Source of the DNA: Chloroflexota bacterium
GTDB lineage: Bacteria; Chloroflexota; Anaerolineae; Aggregatilineales; J027
DNA: 64,000 nucleotides
Direction: 5' to 3'
Assembly (NCBI GenBank): GCA_024434115.1
Contig: QMIT01000006.1
Coordinates: 1-64,000 of the forward strand
In this document: in pieces, positions 8,876 to 18,398 of the stretch
Numbering within the stretch: the stretch's first letter is position 1
Layout of the letters: each line of letters opens with the position of its first letter
The notes under the pieces: model-generated
Database searches by the model: none
The model's input: the letters and a program-made list of their open reading frames with translations, nothing else
Told to the model about the DNA's origin: nothing
Made by a program: the position numbers and the translations under genes

Positions 8876-9994
8876 CTATGATGTGAGGAGGGGGAGGTCA
8901 ATGACAACCTGCGTGCCCTTGCCAAGTACCGATTTGATGTCGAGGTTGCCGCCATGCGCTTCGATGATGTTGATTGCCAATGGCAGGCCCAAACCGACTC
9001 CCTGTTGTTCTTGAGATTCGCGGTTGACCTGTTGGAATTTCTGCATAGCTTGACTGACTTGCTCAGGGGTCATGCCGCTGCCATGATCGGTGATGCTAAT
9101 CCACCCGCGCCCATTTGCCTTCCACTGACTGACTTCGATAGCTCCATCTGGTGGCGAAAATATCATGGCATTAGAAATCACTTCGGCCAGCGCATGTTCT
9201 AGGGCACGCTTATCACACATCACCTTGATCTGGTGGTCGCGCTCGTCAAGGTTTACCGAAATATTGGGTTGGCGATAGGCAAATAGGCGGGCACGATTGA
9301 TCGCTAGGGTCATAATGTCGCTGATATGAATCGGAAAGCCGGATTCCAAAATATCCTGTTTGTTTAATGCCCCCGCTTCCAGTTGGGTGAGGAAAACCAT
9401 CTGGTCGGTTAGGCGATTCAGACGGTTACTGCCTGCACTCATCGTATCCAATAATTCTTGAAGTTGGGACTCAGAAAGCTGGCCCATTTGCCGTGAGATA
9501 ATTTGTAGTACCAAATTGATAGACACCAGCGGCGTGCGGAGTTCGTGGGCGACCATCTGGGTCAGTTCTTTCTTCACCCGTTCAAGGGCCGTGCGCTGTT
9601 CATCGAATGAGGCTTGCAGCATCTGACGACGTTTCAGTTTACCCGTAATTACCCGCAGCAGATGGTCGGTTTGGAAAGGCTTGACAATATAATCATCCGC
9701 CCCCAATCCATAGCCCATATCTTTATCGGCATCACTGTCACGTGCCGTCAAAAAAATAAAGGGAATATCCACCCAAGCTGAGTTGCTGCGTACTGCTGCA
9801 TAGAACTCAAAGCCGTCCATGTTGGGCATACTAACATCGCTGATAATGAGGTCAGGCAAAGATTCGTTGCGTAGCCGATCTAATGCCTCCATCCCATCAA
9901 GCGCACAACTGACTTCATAGCCTTGCATAGTGAGTTCAATTTGAAGCTGATAGACCAAGTTTTGGTTATCTTCGGCAATGAGGATGCGTACCAT
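8876..9994 (-). CDS. Hybrid histidine kinase with N-terminal receiver domain
   Basis: A 372-aa soluble protein in the order REC-HisKA-HATPase_c. The receiver has acidic residues Glu8/Asp9, the phospho-acceptor Asp53 (IISDVSMPNMDG) and Lys105. The H box is AHELRTPL with His150. ATP-binding boxes are DHGSGM and GVGLGLPLAINIIEAHGG. No membrane segment or sensor domain is present, so the receiver is probably the input, phosphorylated by another kinase. It lies 23 bases after a near twin and ends the three-gene kinase operon. The partner response regulator with an output domain is not in the window. Confidence 0.88.
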   Translation of the reverse strand: MVRILIAEDNQNLVYQLQIELTMQGYEVSCALDGMEALDRLRNESLPDLIISDVSMPNMDGFEFYAAVRSNSAWVDIPFIFLTARDSDADKDMGYGLGADDYIVKPFQTDHLLRVITGKLKRRQMLQASFDEQRTALERVKKELTQMVAHELRTPLVSINLVLQIISRQMGQLSESQLQELLDTMSAGSNRLNRLTDQMVFLTQLEAGALNKQDILESGFPIHISDIMTLAINRARLFAYRQPNISVNLDERDHQIKVMCDKRALEHALAEVISNAMIFSPPDGAIEVSQWKANGRGWISITDHGSGMTPEQVSQAMQKFQQVNRESQEQQGVGLGLPLAINIIEAHGGNLDIKSVLGKGTQVVIDLPLLTS

Positions 9995-10017
9995 AGAGTT
10001 GTCGTATGCCTTATTTT

Positions 10018-11127
10018 CTATTTGACGAGCGGGAGTTGGATGACCAGCATCGTCCCTTTATTGAGTTCACTGTATAACTTGCAATCACCACCGTGCAACC
10101 GAACGCCTTCGCGGACAAGGGTTAATCCTAGACCCATGCCTTGCTGTTCATGGGTACGGCGATCCGATTGCACAAAGGGTTCCCAGACCTTTTCAATGTC
10201 CGCAGCAGCAATCCCGCTCCCATAATCGGTCAGTTCAATCGTCACCTGATGACCCTCAACCTGAAGCGTCAGATCAACGGGTGTATCGTCCTTAGAAAAA
10301 CGCAGTGCATTGTGGAAGGCTTCCATAAAAACCATCACCAACACGTCACGTAGGCCATTCACCCACAGCGCCGCATCATCTTGATTCTGATACAACACAA
10401 TCCGATCCGTTAGCACTTCAAAGTTCAAAACCTCACGCGCCGTCTGCAAAATCTCCCGCAGATCGTAAGACCGCGCCATCGTGTCAAACGTCTGCTGAAG
10501 ATGCCCACTGTTAAATTGGACTAGCCATAGCACTTCATTGACTAGGCGGTTGAGGCGTCGCGCCCCCGACTGGATGAGTCCAAGGGCTTGTTTGGAAATA
10601 TTATCTTCATCCAGCGCAAAATCATCTGCCAAAAGCTCGGCCCCGCCATAGATCGAGGTGAGCGGCGTCCGCAGTTCGTGCGAAATCATTGCCATTAACT
10701 GCTGCCGCACAACATCCAATTTGCGTTCGCTGCTTGCTTTTAGCTGCTCAAAACGGCGCTTCTTATTTTCAATGGCAATCACTAATTCTTCCGGCTTAAA
10801 GGGTTTAATTAAATAATCATCTGCCCCCAGACGCTTGCCATATTGAACATCTTTTTCGGAGGCCAGCGCCGTCAAAAAAATGAAGGGGATCGCCTGCCAT
10901 TCCTCATTGGCTTGGACACGCTCAAACAATTGATAGCCGTCCAAATTGGGCATCGCAATATCACTGACAATCACATCCGGCAGTCCATTACCCTTTAAAC
11001 CATTCAACACCTTAAGCGCGGCTAGTCCATCAGGGGCAGTTAAGACTTCATAGCCACGCATTTCGAGTTCAAACGCGATACCCTCTAACAAGGGCCGGGT
11101 ATCTTCGACGATCATCACTTTGGTCAT
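10018..11127 (-). CDS. Hybrid histidine kinase with N-terminal receiver domain (paralogue)
   Basis: From the ATG at 11127 (GGAGGAG 8 bases upstream, ATGA overlap with the preceding kinase gene) the protein is 369 aa: REC (Asp56 in VSDIAMPNLDG, Lys in IKPFKPEEL), HisKA (SHELRTPLTSIYGG) and HATPase (DYGSGI, GMGLGLTLVREGVRLHGG). It is a clear paralogue of the next gene downstream, so the pair arose by tandem duplication. Like its twin it is cytoplasmic with no output domain. It probably relays phosphate among the three kinases. Confidence 0.88.
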   Translation of the reverse strand: MTKVMIVEDTRPLLEGIAFELEMRGYEVLTAPDGLAALKVLNGLKGNGLPDVIVSDIAMPNLDGYQLFERVQANEEWQAIPFIFLTALASEKDVQYGKRLGADDYLIKPFKPEELVIAIENKKRRFEQLKASSERKLDVVRQQLMAMISHELRTPLTSIYGGAELLADDFALDEDNISKQALGLIQSGARRLNRLVNEVLWLVQFNSGHLQQTFDTMARSYDLREILQTAREVLNFEVLTDRIVLYQNQDDAALWVNGLRDVLVMVFMEAFHNALRFSKDDTPVDLTLQVEGHQVTIELTDYGSGIAAADIEKVWEPFVQSDRRTHEQQGMGLGLTLVREGVRLHGGDCKLYSELNKGTMLVIQLPLVK

Positions 11128-13271
11128 ATTGGTTGCTCCTCCGTGTCCGTAACATCCGCTGTGTCGGCAGGCAGCCAAAACGTAAAGGTGGTTCCAATGC
11201 CCGCTTCGCTTCTTACGGTGATTGATCCTTTGTAAAACGTCACAATTTCTTTGACTAAGGATAATCCCAGCCCACTACCGGGAATATTGCTTTGGGACGC
11301 ATTGCCCCGATAAAACCGCGTAAATAAATGGGTCATATCATTCGCCGGAATACCCCGGCCACTATCGGATACTTGCCCCACAACGTAATACCCAGCGGGT
11401 AGATCGTGTGGTTTAAGATCATCCGATACCGACGTGGTATCAATGGTATTCAACACCACTAAAACTTTACCTTCGGGCGTGTATTTGATCGCGTTGTCAA
11501 TTAAATTGCGCCATATCCGCAAAAAATCGAGGCGTGATCCACGTACATAGGCCGGCGTCGTCGGTTTGGTAAACTCAAGGGTTAGCCGCCTGTTTTGGAG
11601 GGTAAGGCGGAATTCCTCCACAATAGACACGACAGATTCCACCATGTCTACCCGAACGGCTTCGGTGCGATGCTTCTGCAAATCAAACCGTGACAACGAA
11701 AGTATCCCCTCAATCAGTTCGGCCAATGAAGCCGACTGATCGAGAATGCGGCGGATAATTTCGAGGCGTTGGGTATCACTTAAACGGGGATAATGTTGAT
11801 GCAGGCTGTTAGCCCCCAACAAAATACCTGTGATGGGTGTGCGTAATTCATGGCTGACCGTCGAAACAAAACGATCCTTGAGCCGCTCTACTTCTTTGAA
11901 TTGGGTAATATCACGCAGGCTGCATACCGTACCGCCTGATACCTGATGTGTTTCGGGTACAGAGGAAAGCGCCACGTCGGCATCAAAGGTGGTGTTATCG
12001 CGGCGGCGAGCAATAATGGTAAGACGCTGTGGCTCACCCGTCTGAACCGCCGCCCTAAGCGCCTCGATCAGTGCTTGGTCAAACGGAGGTTCGGCCAAAA
12101 TTTCAATGGGAGAACTAAAGGCTTCGTCTGGCGCATAACCGAATAATCGGTCAAAAGCCTCGTTGGTATTTCGAATCGTGCCATCATTATGGGTAAAGAC
12201 TATCGCGTCGCTGCTGCCATTCAAAATAGCAGTCATGCGTTCATTGACCCGCTGCAATTCGGCAGTGCGTTTTTCGACTAACTGAGCCAAACGCTCACTG
12301 TGCGATTCCAACTGCTGATGCAGCATTCCATTGTCCAAAGCCTGCGACACAGATAAAGCAACAGCGGCAGCCAGTTCGATTTCATCTTGAGTAAATTCAC
12401 GTGCGATAGGTGAATCAATCCCAATGGACCCGATCACCTCTCCCCTTACGGTTAAAGGTACAATCAAAATCGAGGCCGTTTTCCGCTCTTGCATGATGGA
12501 TCGCACTTGCACGGTTAACGGATTGGTCATGACATCCGTAATCGCAATCGGGTTCTTGAATTGGATTAGGTCTTCATTCAGCGGGTTACCCCGTAATGGA
12601 AATGTCATCCCCATTGCCGAGATACAACCGGGGGCGAGATATTCCGCGACAATACGGCCCTCGATTTGGTTGTCATCAAAAAGGGCAGCCGCAACTTGGG
12701 GTACACCGAATGTTTGGGCCAATTCCTGACACGCCACTTCCAACACCTTATTGACATTAAGGGTCGAGCTTGCCAGTGAGATCACGCGGTTAAGCAAGAT
12801 CATGCGGTCAGAAATATAGGCCAGCGCACGTTCAGCCTCTTTTTGATTGGTGATATCAACAGCCAATGCCACACAGCCGATGGTTTGCCCTTGTTCATCT
12901 AACAAAGACTGCACTGTCACTTCAAGTTGGCGCTGATCTACGGCAATTTCGTAATGCCCCACTTTACCAGCCAGCGCTTTTTGGTGTTCTGAGACGGCAA
13001 TAGCCGAAAGCTGCTGGGAGTCAACAATCTCGGCCAAATTGCGCCCAATATATTCTTGCGGGGTGCGATTCAGCAATTTCAGGCCCGCCCCGCTTATACG
13101 GGTGATAACCAAATTTCGATCCGTCGTCCACATAATCCCCGGCAAACGAGACATAATCTGGGATAACTGCGTGGTGGCAATATCCAATGGATTTCCTGCT
13201 GAAGAGGAGCCAGAAGTTGTGTTGGGGTTTGGGAGTTCCAAGCCAGAAAATGTTGTCATATGCTTAACCAA
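11124..13271 (-). CDS. PAS-GAF-PAS sensor histidine kinase
   Basis: A 715-aa sensor kinase: PAS (about 35-145), GAF (about 165-310), coiled coil, second PAS (about 340-455), HisKA with SHELRTPITGILLGANSL, and HATPase with SGRGIP and GSGLGLSLVKEIV. No membrane segment, so it senses a cytoplasmic ligand or redox/gas signal. The start is TTG at 13271 with AGGAG four bases upstream. The ATG at 13259 is the alternative but is 16 bases from that site. It heads the operon and likely feeds the two receiver-first kinases. Confidence 0.88.
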   Translation of the reverse strand: MVKHMTTFSGLELPNPNTTSGSSSAGNPLDIATTQLSQIMSRLPGIMWTTDRNLVITRISGAGLKLLNRTPQEYIGRNLAEIVDSQQLSAIAVSEHQKALAGKVGHYEIAVDQRQLEVTVQSLLDEQGQTIGCVALAVDITNQKEAERALAYISDRMILLNRVISLASSTLNVNKVLEVACQELAQTFGVPQVAAALFDDNQIEGRIVAEYLAPGCISAMGMTFPLRGNPLNEDLIQFKNPIAITDVMTNPLTVQVRSIMQERKTASILIVPLTVRGEVIGSIGIDSPIAREFTQDEIELAAAVALSVSQALDNGMLHQQLESHSERLAQLVEKRTAELQRVNERMTAILNGSSDAIVFTHNDGTIRNTNEAFDRLFGYAPDEAFSSPIEILAEPPFDQALIEALRAAVQTGEPQRLTIIARRRDNTTFDADVALSSVPETHQVSGGTVCSLRDITQFKEVERLKDRFVSTVSHELRTPITGILLGANSLHQHYPRLSDTQRLEIIRRILDQSASLAELIEGILSLSRFDLQKHRTEAVRVDMVESVVSIVEEFRLTLQNRRLTLEFTKPTTPAYVRGSRLDFLRIWRNLIDNAIKYTPEGKVLVVLNTIDTTSVSDDLKPHDLPAGYYVVGQVSDSGRGIPANDMTHLFTRFYRGNASQSNIPGSGLGLSLVKEIVTFYKGSITVRSEAGIGTTFTFWLPADTADVTDTEEQPI

Positions 13272-13514
13272 TGGACTCCTAGATTCTCAAGTGATCAATC
13301 CTTCAAATGTATTTGCTAAATTTTGAATCCAGAGGCTAAGGCAATTTACATAATTAAGTTTAAATCAAGATACGTGCCAAAATCAATCACTAAATTTGTG
13401 TTATATTTATCAATTTCACACGGTCTAAATTCTGACCCACGATTGTTTTTATGCCCCTACAACGTTAAAATCTTCCGATTGACGACAGATTCTACTATTA
13501 AGGATTCTGATTTC
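13272..13514. other. AT-rich divergent intergenic region (HK operon / rpe)
   Basis: About 240 bases, AT-rich, with no believable gene. The rpe frame stays open through part of it, but the translated residues do not resemble the family. It must hold the promoters for the kinase operon on one side and rpe on the other. I found no convincing -35/-10 pair. Confidence 0.5.
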
Positions 13515-14186
13515 GTGGCCCAATCCATCAAAATTGCTCCTTCTGTGCTTTCGGCAGACTTCACCCGGCTGGGTGAACAAGTTCAAGTCGCCGCTGAACA
13601 TAGTGCATCTCAAATCCACATTGACGTCATGGATGGCGTATTTGTCCCCAATATCACGATGGGGCCGTTGATTGTCAAGGCCATTCGCCGAGTCACCAAC
13701 CTCCCATTGGATGTACATTTGATGATTATTGAGCCAGACCGCCATCTCCAAGCATTTGTAGATGCTGGTGCCTCGGCGTTAACGGTACACCTTGAGGTCT
13801 GTCCACATTTACACCGCACGCTGCAAAATATAAAGTCTTTAGGGGTGCGTACAGGGGTCGCCATTAATCCCCATACCCCGGCTATTATGTTAAGTGAAAT
13901 TATACATCTTGTGGATATTGTTTTGGTAATGACGGTCAATCCGGGTTTTGGTGGGCAGACATTTTTACCGGAGACACTGCCTAAAATTCGGCAAATTCGG
14001 CAGATGGTTGGGGAACGGCCAGTGGATATTGGAGTAGATGGCGGGATTGATGCCCATACAACACCACAAGTGCTAGAGGCTGGCGCGAATGTGTTGATTG
14101 CGGGCAACAGCATTTTTGCCTTCAACGGAGGCATTGCCAGCGGCATTCAAGCAATTCAACAGGCCATCACAAAAGATTCAGCATGA
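13515..14186 (+). CDS. rpe: Ribulose-phosphate 3-epimerase
   Basis: Interconverts ribulose-5-phosphate and xylulose-5-phosphate in the pentose phosphate pathway. The 223-aa TIM barrel begins IKIAPSVLSADFTRL and keeps HIDVMDGVFVPNITMGP, the metal/catalytic HLM, VMTVNPGFGGQ with its catalytic neighbourhood, and the phosphate-binding GVDGGI and AGNSIF. I use the GTG at 13515, with AAGGA 11 bases upstream. A longer frame to 13323 adds 64 unrelated residues and is rejected. Its place beside rpmB and the Asp23/DAK2 genes is conserved in Firmicutes. Confidence 0.94.
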   Translation: MAQSIKIAPSVLSADFTRLGEQVQVAAEHSASQIHIDVMDGVFVPNITMGPLIVKAIRRVTNLPLDVHLMIIEPDRHLQAFVDAGASALTVHLEVCPHLHRTLQNIKSLGVRTGVAINPHTPAIMLSEIIHLVDIVLVMTVNPGFGGQTFLPETLPKIRQIRQMVGERPVDIGVDGGIDAHTTPQVLEAGANVLIAGNSIFAFNGGIASGIQAIQQAITKDSA

Positions 14187-14194
14187 CGGCAACC

Positions 14195-14215
14195 AAAAAG
14201 CCAGCACAAGCTGGC
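14195..14215 (-). terminator. Rho-independent terminator of rpmB
   Basis: GCCAGC (14200-14205) and GCTGGC (14210-14215) form a 6-bp stem with a 4-base loop. On the minus strand it is followed directly by TTTTT (14199-14195). It lies 32 bases past the rpmB stop and also between convergent rpe and rpmB. Confidence 0.75.
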
Positions 14216-14246
14216 CTTCCGGAGTATCAAGGGTGAACAACCTGTG

Positions 14247-14459
14247 TTAAGCGGTTGCTTTTTTCGCCACAGGCCGATTACGGTGTTTACCGATGTTCTT
14301 GACGCATTTGGTGCAGAGTACGCGCGAAACGACGCGGCCTTCTTCCGATACCTGAACTTTTTGCAGGTTGGGTTTAAAGGTGCGTTTTGTTTTCTTTTGC
14401 GAAAAAGGATTGTTCTGACCAAACTGCGTGTGTTTTCCGCAGTATTCACATTTCGCCAT
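14247..14459 (-). CDS. rpmB: 50S ribosomal protein L28
   Basis: A 70-aa basic protein beginning MAKCEYCGKHTQFGQN, with a second Cys pair in VLCTKCVKNIGK. This is the four-cysteine, probably zinc-binding form of bL28. It is divergent from the Asp23-like gene and ends in a clear hairpin terminator. The rpmB/Asp23/DAK2 neighbourhood is an old conserved arrangement. Confidence 0.96.
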   Translation of the reverse strand: MAKCEYCGKHTQFGQNNPFSQKKTKRTFKPNLQKVQVSEEGRVVSRVLCTKCVKNIGKHRNRPVAKKATA

Positions 14460-14565
14460 GAGAGTATCCCGTCTGCTAAACTTGTTGATCTATCGCCGGA
14501 AATCGGGGCAATACCATACCACAATGCCCGCCTAACTGCAAGGGTAGCCCAAGAAAGAAAACTGC

Positions 14566-14940
14566 ATGACGACAAAAGAGAACGTTCATGGAATAATTGA
14601 AATTTCGCCAACCGCGATTGCCAGTTTGGTCAGCCATACCGTTACCCAGACATATGGGGTTGTCAGCATGGCAACCGCCAACCGGACGTCGGGTGTTGCT
14701 GCTACGTTGACCCGTGATCCGCACCGAGGGGTGGCAATCCAAATCGAGGATAACGAGATCGCTATTGATATTTATGTGATCTTGGAACATGGCATTCGCA
14801 TTGCCAGCGTTTCATCCAGCATTATCAACAGTGTGCGTTATGTCATTGAACAAAATACCACCATGCCTGTAAAAAGTGTCAACGTGCATGTACAGGGCCT
14901 TCGCATTAGCCAACAACCAAAGGCCAGCAAATCATCGTAG
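14566..14940 (+). CDS. Asp23/Gls24-family envelope stress protein (YloU-like)
   Basis: A 124-aa protein with the Asp23 fold signatures GIIEISPTAIASLVSHTV and VNVHVQGLRI near the end. In Firmicutes the YloU homologue sits directly before the DAK2 protein, as here (17 bases apart). Its biochemical role is unclear; relatives respond to cell-envelope stress and may help localise the fatty-acid kinase. There is no membrane segment. Confidence 0.9.
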   Translation: MTTKENVHGIIEISPTAIASLVSHTVTQTYGVVSMATANRTSGVAATLTRDPHRGVAIQIEDNEIAIDIYVILEHGIRIASVSSSIINSVRYVIEQNTTMPVKSVNVHVQGLRISQQPKASKSS

Positions 14941-14957
14941 GATTTATCGGAAGTGTT

Positions 14958-16649
14958 ATGACTGAACAAACAGAGCAATTTAATCTGACGTGTGATGGGC
15001 ATCAGCTTAAGTCTTTGGCAAATGCTGGCCTCCATTGGTTAGAAAGCCATTACCGCCAAGTCAATGAACTCAATGTATTCCCTGTTCCAGATGGGGATAC
15101 CGGAACAAATATGTTGTTGACCATGCGTAACGCCTGTAATGAAGTCGTCCTCGAAAATTCCACCAGCGTAGGCAAGGTCGCCCAAAAAATCGCCTATGGA
15201 GCGATGATGGGATCACGCGGTAATTCTGGAACGATTATGTCGCAGTTATGGAAAGGATTTGCCCAGTCTCTCGGTGACACCGAAACTTTTGATGCGCCTC
15301 AAGTGGTGGCGGCCCTGCGCATGGCAACCGATATGGCCTATCGGGGTGTCCAGCGTCCGGTAGAAGGCACAATTTTGACCGTCGCTAGAGAGATGACCGA
15401 AGAAGCCGAGGCGCAGGTTGCCACGACACCCAATTTACAGGAACTACTTGAGAAAATGGTGACACGTGGTTGGGCATCAGTCGAGAATACGCCCAATCTT
15501 CTACCTCGGTTGAAAGAAGCTGGCGTCGTAGATTCAGGGGGTGTGGGGTTGGTCTATATCCTTGAAGGGATGCTGCGCCACTTAAAAGGTCAGAGTGTTC
15601 AGATTGAGGGCCAAGCCATCCCCACTGATGCGGAATTAGACCACGAAGAACATAATTTGGCCGAAGTGCTTGACCCCGGTGAATTGGGCTATGGCTATGA
15701 TGTACAATTTGTCATCAAAGGCGAGGGCTTAAATCCTGATGTGGTCAAATCCGCGATGGAGAGCATGGGTGATTCGGTGGTCGTCGTGGGCAATGACACC
15801 GCCGTCAAAGTGCATGTGCATGTCCATAATCCCGGCCATCCCCTCCACTACGGCGCGAATCTCGGCGTCCTACTAGATGTCGTGGTCGAAAATATGCAGG
15901 TGCAGTATGAGGAATATCTCAAAAAGCGCACCGAGCAAGAAAAATCCTTTAGTGTAGATGATTTGGAACTGACCGCCGTCGAACCCAGCCAAATTGGGGT
16001 GGTAGCCGTCGTCGCAGGTGATGGATTGGCAGGTGTATTTCAACAACTAGGTGTCGCGGGTTTGGTGAATGGTGGACAAACCAACAACCCCAGCACCGAA
16101 GAAATCCTCAAAGCAATTGGCAAAATCAACACCGATAAAATCATCATCTTGCCCAACAACAAAAATATCATTCTGGCCGCCGAACAAGCCGCTAAACTCA
16201 TCTCAGATAAGCAGTGTGTAGTGGTGCCGACCCGTTCTTTTACCGAAGGTGTCAGCGCCATGTTGCCCTATCAACCCGACGGCAATTTGACGGATGTAGC
16301 GGCAGCCATGACAAAAGCCAAAGACAATGTGTTCACGGGCGAAGTCACGACGGCTACCCGTAGCGTGGAATTAGATGGGGTTAAGGTCAAAGAGGGTCAA
16401 ATTATCGGCCTATTGAATGGTAAACTGCGCTTCTCAGGAGATTCAGTGGGTGATGCCGTGCGTGGCTTACTAGCTGCCATTGATGATCTAGACAATCTGG
16501 AATTGGTTACTCTCTATTATGGTGACTCGCTACACGAAAGTGAAGTTCAAAATTTATCCGATGCCCTCGCCGACGACTACCCCAATTTGGAATTTGAAAC
16601 TGTCTATGGGGGACAGCCGCATTATCAGGTAATATTCAGTGTGGAATAG
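14958..16649 (+). CDS. fakA: DAK2-domain fatty acid kinase-like protein (YloV/FakA)
   Basis: A 563-aa protein matching FakA in length. The N-terminal DAK2 kinase domain has NVFPVPDGDTGTNM, which binds ATP and Mg2+, and MMGSRGNSGTIMSQLWKG. The middle has VKVHVHVHNPGHPL and the C-terminal domain ends near HYQVIFSVE. FakA phosphorylates a fatty acid presented by a DegV-type (FakB) protein. Two DegV genes follow at once, strongly supporting a fatty-acid kinase locus. The acyl-phosphate consumers PlsX and PlsY are not in the window. Confidence 0.92.
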   Translation: MTEQTEQFNLTCDGHQLKSLANAGLHWLESHYRQVNELNVFPVPDGDTGTNMLLTMRNACNEVVLENSTSVGKVAQKIAYGAMMGSRGNSGTIMSQLWKGFAQSLGDTETFDAPQVVAALRMATDMAYRGVQRPVEGTILTVAREMTEEAEAQVATTPNLQELLEKMVTRGWASVENTPNLLPRLKEAGVVDSGGVGLVYILEGMLRHLKGQSVQIEGQAIPTDAELDHEEHNLAEVLDPGELGYGYDVQFVIKGEGLNPDVVKSAMESMGDSVVVVGNDTAVKVHVHVHNPGHPLHYGANLGVLLDVVVENMQVQYEEYLKKRTEQEKSFSVDDLELTAVEPSQIGVVAVVAGDGLAGVFQQLGVAGLVNGGQTNNPSTEEILKAIGKINTDKIIILPNNKNIILAAEQAAKLISDKQCVVVPTRSFTEGVSAMLPYQPDGNLTDVAAAMTKAKDNVFTGEVTTATRSVELDGVKVKEGQIIGLLNGKLRFSGDSVGDAVRGLLAAIDDLDNLELVTLYYGDSLHESEVQNLSDALADDYPNLEFETVYGGQPHYQVIFSVE

Positions 16650-16673
16650 CGGCACTCTCAGGAAAAAGCAACC

Positions 16674-17543
16674 TTGAATAAGGTACGTATCGTCACCGAT
16701 AGTTCAGCCCTTTTTATTGACCCCACCATCGTCAAACGTTATGAGGTTACGGTGGTTCCGCTGCGCCTGCAAATAGGTGAAACCACCTATCGGCTTGGCT
16801 TCGATATTGGGGCGGAGGAATTTTTACGGCGCATCCAACGTGAGGATGTCATTCCGAAGCTGATCCCACCGACGCCAGAAGAATTTTTAGAGATCTACAA
16901 GTGGCTCAATCGAGATGCCAATCAAATCATCTCCCTACATCTTTCGGCTCGATTGGGGCATGTCTGCCACAATGCCAAAACCGCCAGCCAAATGCTGTTG
17001 GGGCGTTGTGATATTGAGGTGGTAGATTCCCAAACCATCTCCGCCGGGTTGGGGATGCTGGTAGATAAAACGGGTCAAATCGCCAGCGAAGCCGATGATT
17101 TAGAAGACATCGTGCGCTTGGTTCGACGCACTATCCCGCGCATTTACGCGGTTTTTTATGTCGAAAAAATGAACATGATCCGCGAACAGGGCTTTATTGG
17201 CACGGCCCAAACAATTCTAGGCACAATGTTGGGCATCATGCCATTTCTCACCATTGAGGAAGGGCAGTTGATGATTATGGAAAAAGCCCGCACCCATGCC
17301 CAAGCGGTTGAAAAGTTAGCCGAATTTGCGATGGAATTCGCTAGTATTGACCAGATGGCCCTGCTGACCCACACGACCTCCTTAACCGAACCCATTCGGA
17401 TGCTGCAAGACCGCCTCGCGTTAGAATTGCAGGGGCAGGATTTCCCCACCCTGTTATATGATCCTTCCATTGGTAGTTTGCTGGGGGGCGATGCAACGGG
17501 ACTGGTCATTTTGGAAGGCGAAGAAGAGGATATAATCGCGTGA
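16674..17543 (+). CDS. DegV-family fatty acid-binding protein (FakB-like), first copy
   Basis: A 289-aa protein starting at TTG 16674 with AGGA upstream. It begins VRIVTDSSALFI, the DegV opening, and has ISLHLSARLGHV and a VVDSQTISAGLG strand. It is diverged from the second copy: the usual TSQPSP loop reads IPPTPEEF, and the SKLSGTY motif is SARLGHV. DegV proteins bind a fatty acid in a buried tunnel and present it to FakA. The two copies probably prefer different fatty acids, as in Staphylococcus. It is coupled to the next gene by a GTGA overlap. Confidence 0.88.
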   Translation: MNKVRIVTDSSALFIDPTIVKRYEVTVVPLRLQIGETTYRLGFDIGAEEFLRRIQREDVIPKLIPPTPEEFLEIYKWLNRDANQIISLHLSARLGHVCHNAKTASQMLLGRCDIEVVDSQTISAGLGMLVDKTGQIASEADDLEDIVRLVRRTIPRIYAVFYVEKMNMIREQGFIGTAQTILGTMLGIMPFLTIEEGQLMIMEKARTHAQAVEKLAEFAMEFASIDQMALLTHTTSLTEPIRMLQDRLALELQGQDFPTLLYDPSIGSLLGGDATGLVILEGEEEDIIA

Positions 17544-18385
17544 GCAAAATCAAAATCGTCGTAGACAGCGCAGCCGACATCCCGCCAGATTTAGCAAAAA
17601 AACATGATATTCGGATTGTCCCCGATTATGTGAATTTTGGCGACCAAAGTTTCCCCGATGATGGCGTTTCCCTGTCGCGCCAAGACTTTTATAAGCGCCT
17701 TGCCCAAGCCACTGAATTACCGACGACAGCCGCTCCCCCCCCCGGCATGGGAGCTAAAATTTTCCAAGAGGCCCTTGCTGATGCCGACCATGTAATCGCG
17801 TTTTCAGTCGCCAGCAAACTCAGCGGCATCTATAACGGGATGGTGGTCGCCGCCAATGAAGTCTCTCCAGAGAAAATTACTGTGATTGACAGCGGCACCC
17901 TGACGATGGCGCAGGGCTGGATGGCGATTGCTGCCGCCGAATCCGCCGAAAAAGGGGCAACCGTCGAGGATATTAAGGCACTCATCAGTGAAATGCGCTC
18001 ACGGGCACGTCTATATGCCGTGCTAGATACCCTCGAATATTTGCGGCGCAGTGGTCGTGTGGGATGGGCACAAGCCAATGTCGGGGCGCTCCTACAAATC
18101 AAACCCATCATTGATGTGCGCGAAGGGGATGTCAACACCGCCGGACGGGTACGCACCTTTGAAAAGGCCATCCGCGAAGTGGCCGATATTGCCCACCGCG
18201 AAGCCCCATTAGAACGCCTCACCGTACTGCATTCCTTCAATCCGGAGCGTGGACAAAAACTCATGGATTTATTGCAAGACATCGCCCCGAAAAATTACCT
18301 CAATATGGTAGACGTGACCCCGGTTATTGGCACACATGTTGGCCCTAACGGAATTGGGCTGACCTTGATTAAGGCCAAATCATAA
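17540..18385 (+). CDS. DegV-family fatty acid-binding protein (FakB-like), second copy
   Basis: A 281-aa DegV protein, GTG start inside the stop of the first copy. Opening IKIVVDSAADIPPDLAKKH, central SVASKLSGIYNG, and YLRRSGRVGWAQ with the conserved arginine region, then the C-terminal GTHVGPNGIGL. This copy is closer to the family consensus than its neighbour. The equivalent of the TSxPS head-group loop reads TTAAPPPGMG, which lacks the usual serine, so head-group contact may differ. It is cotranscribed with FakA-like and recG. Confidence 0.9.
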   Translation: MSKIKIVVDSAADIPPDLAKKHDIRIVPDYVNFGDQSFPDDGVSLSRQDFYKRLAQATELPTTAAPPPGMGAKIFQEALADADHVIAFSVASKLSGIYNGMVVAANEVSPEKITVIDSGTLTMAQGWMAIAAAESAEKGATVEDIKALISEMRSRARLYAVLDTLEYLRRSGRVGWAQANVGALLQIKPIIDVREGDVNTAGRVRTFEKAIREVADIAHREAPLERLTVLHSFNPERGQKLMDLLQDIAPKNYLNMVDVTPVIGTHVGPNGIGLTLIKAKS

Positions 18386-18398
18386 CTTCGGAGATAAG

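Noticed and set aside
13323..13514. N-terminal extension of rpe
   Set aside because: The extra 64 residues come from AT-rich intergenic DNA and match no epimerase. The GTG at 13515 gives the standard start.
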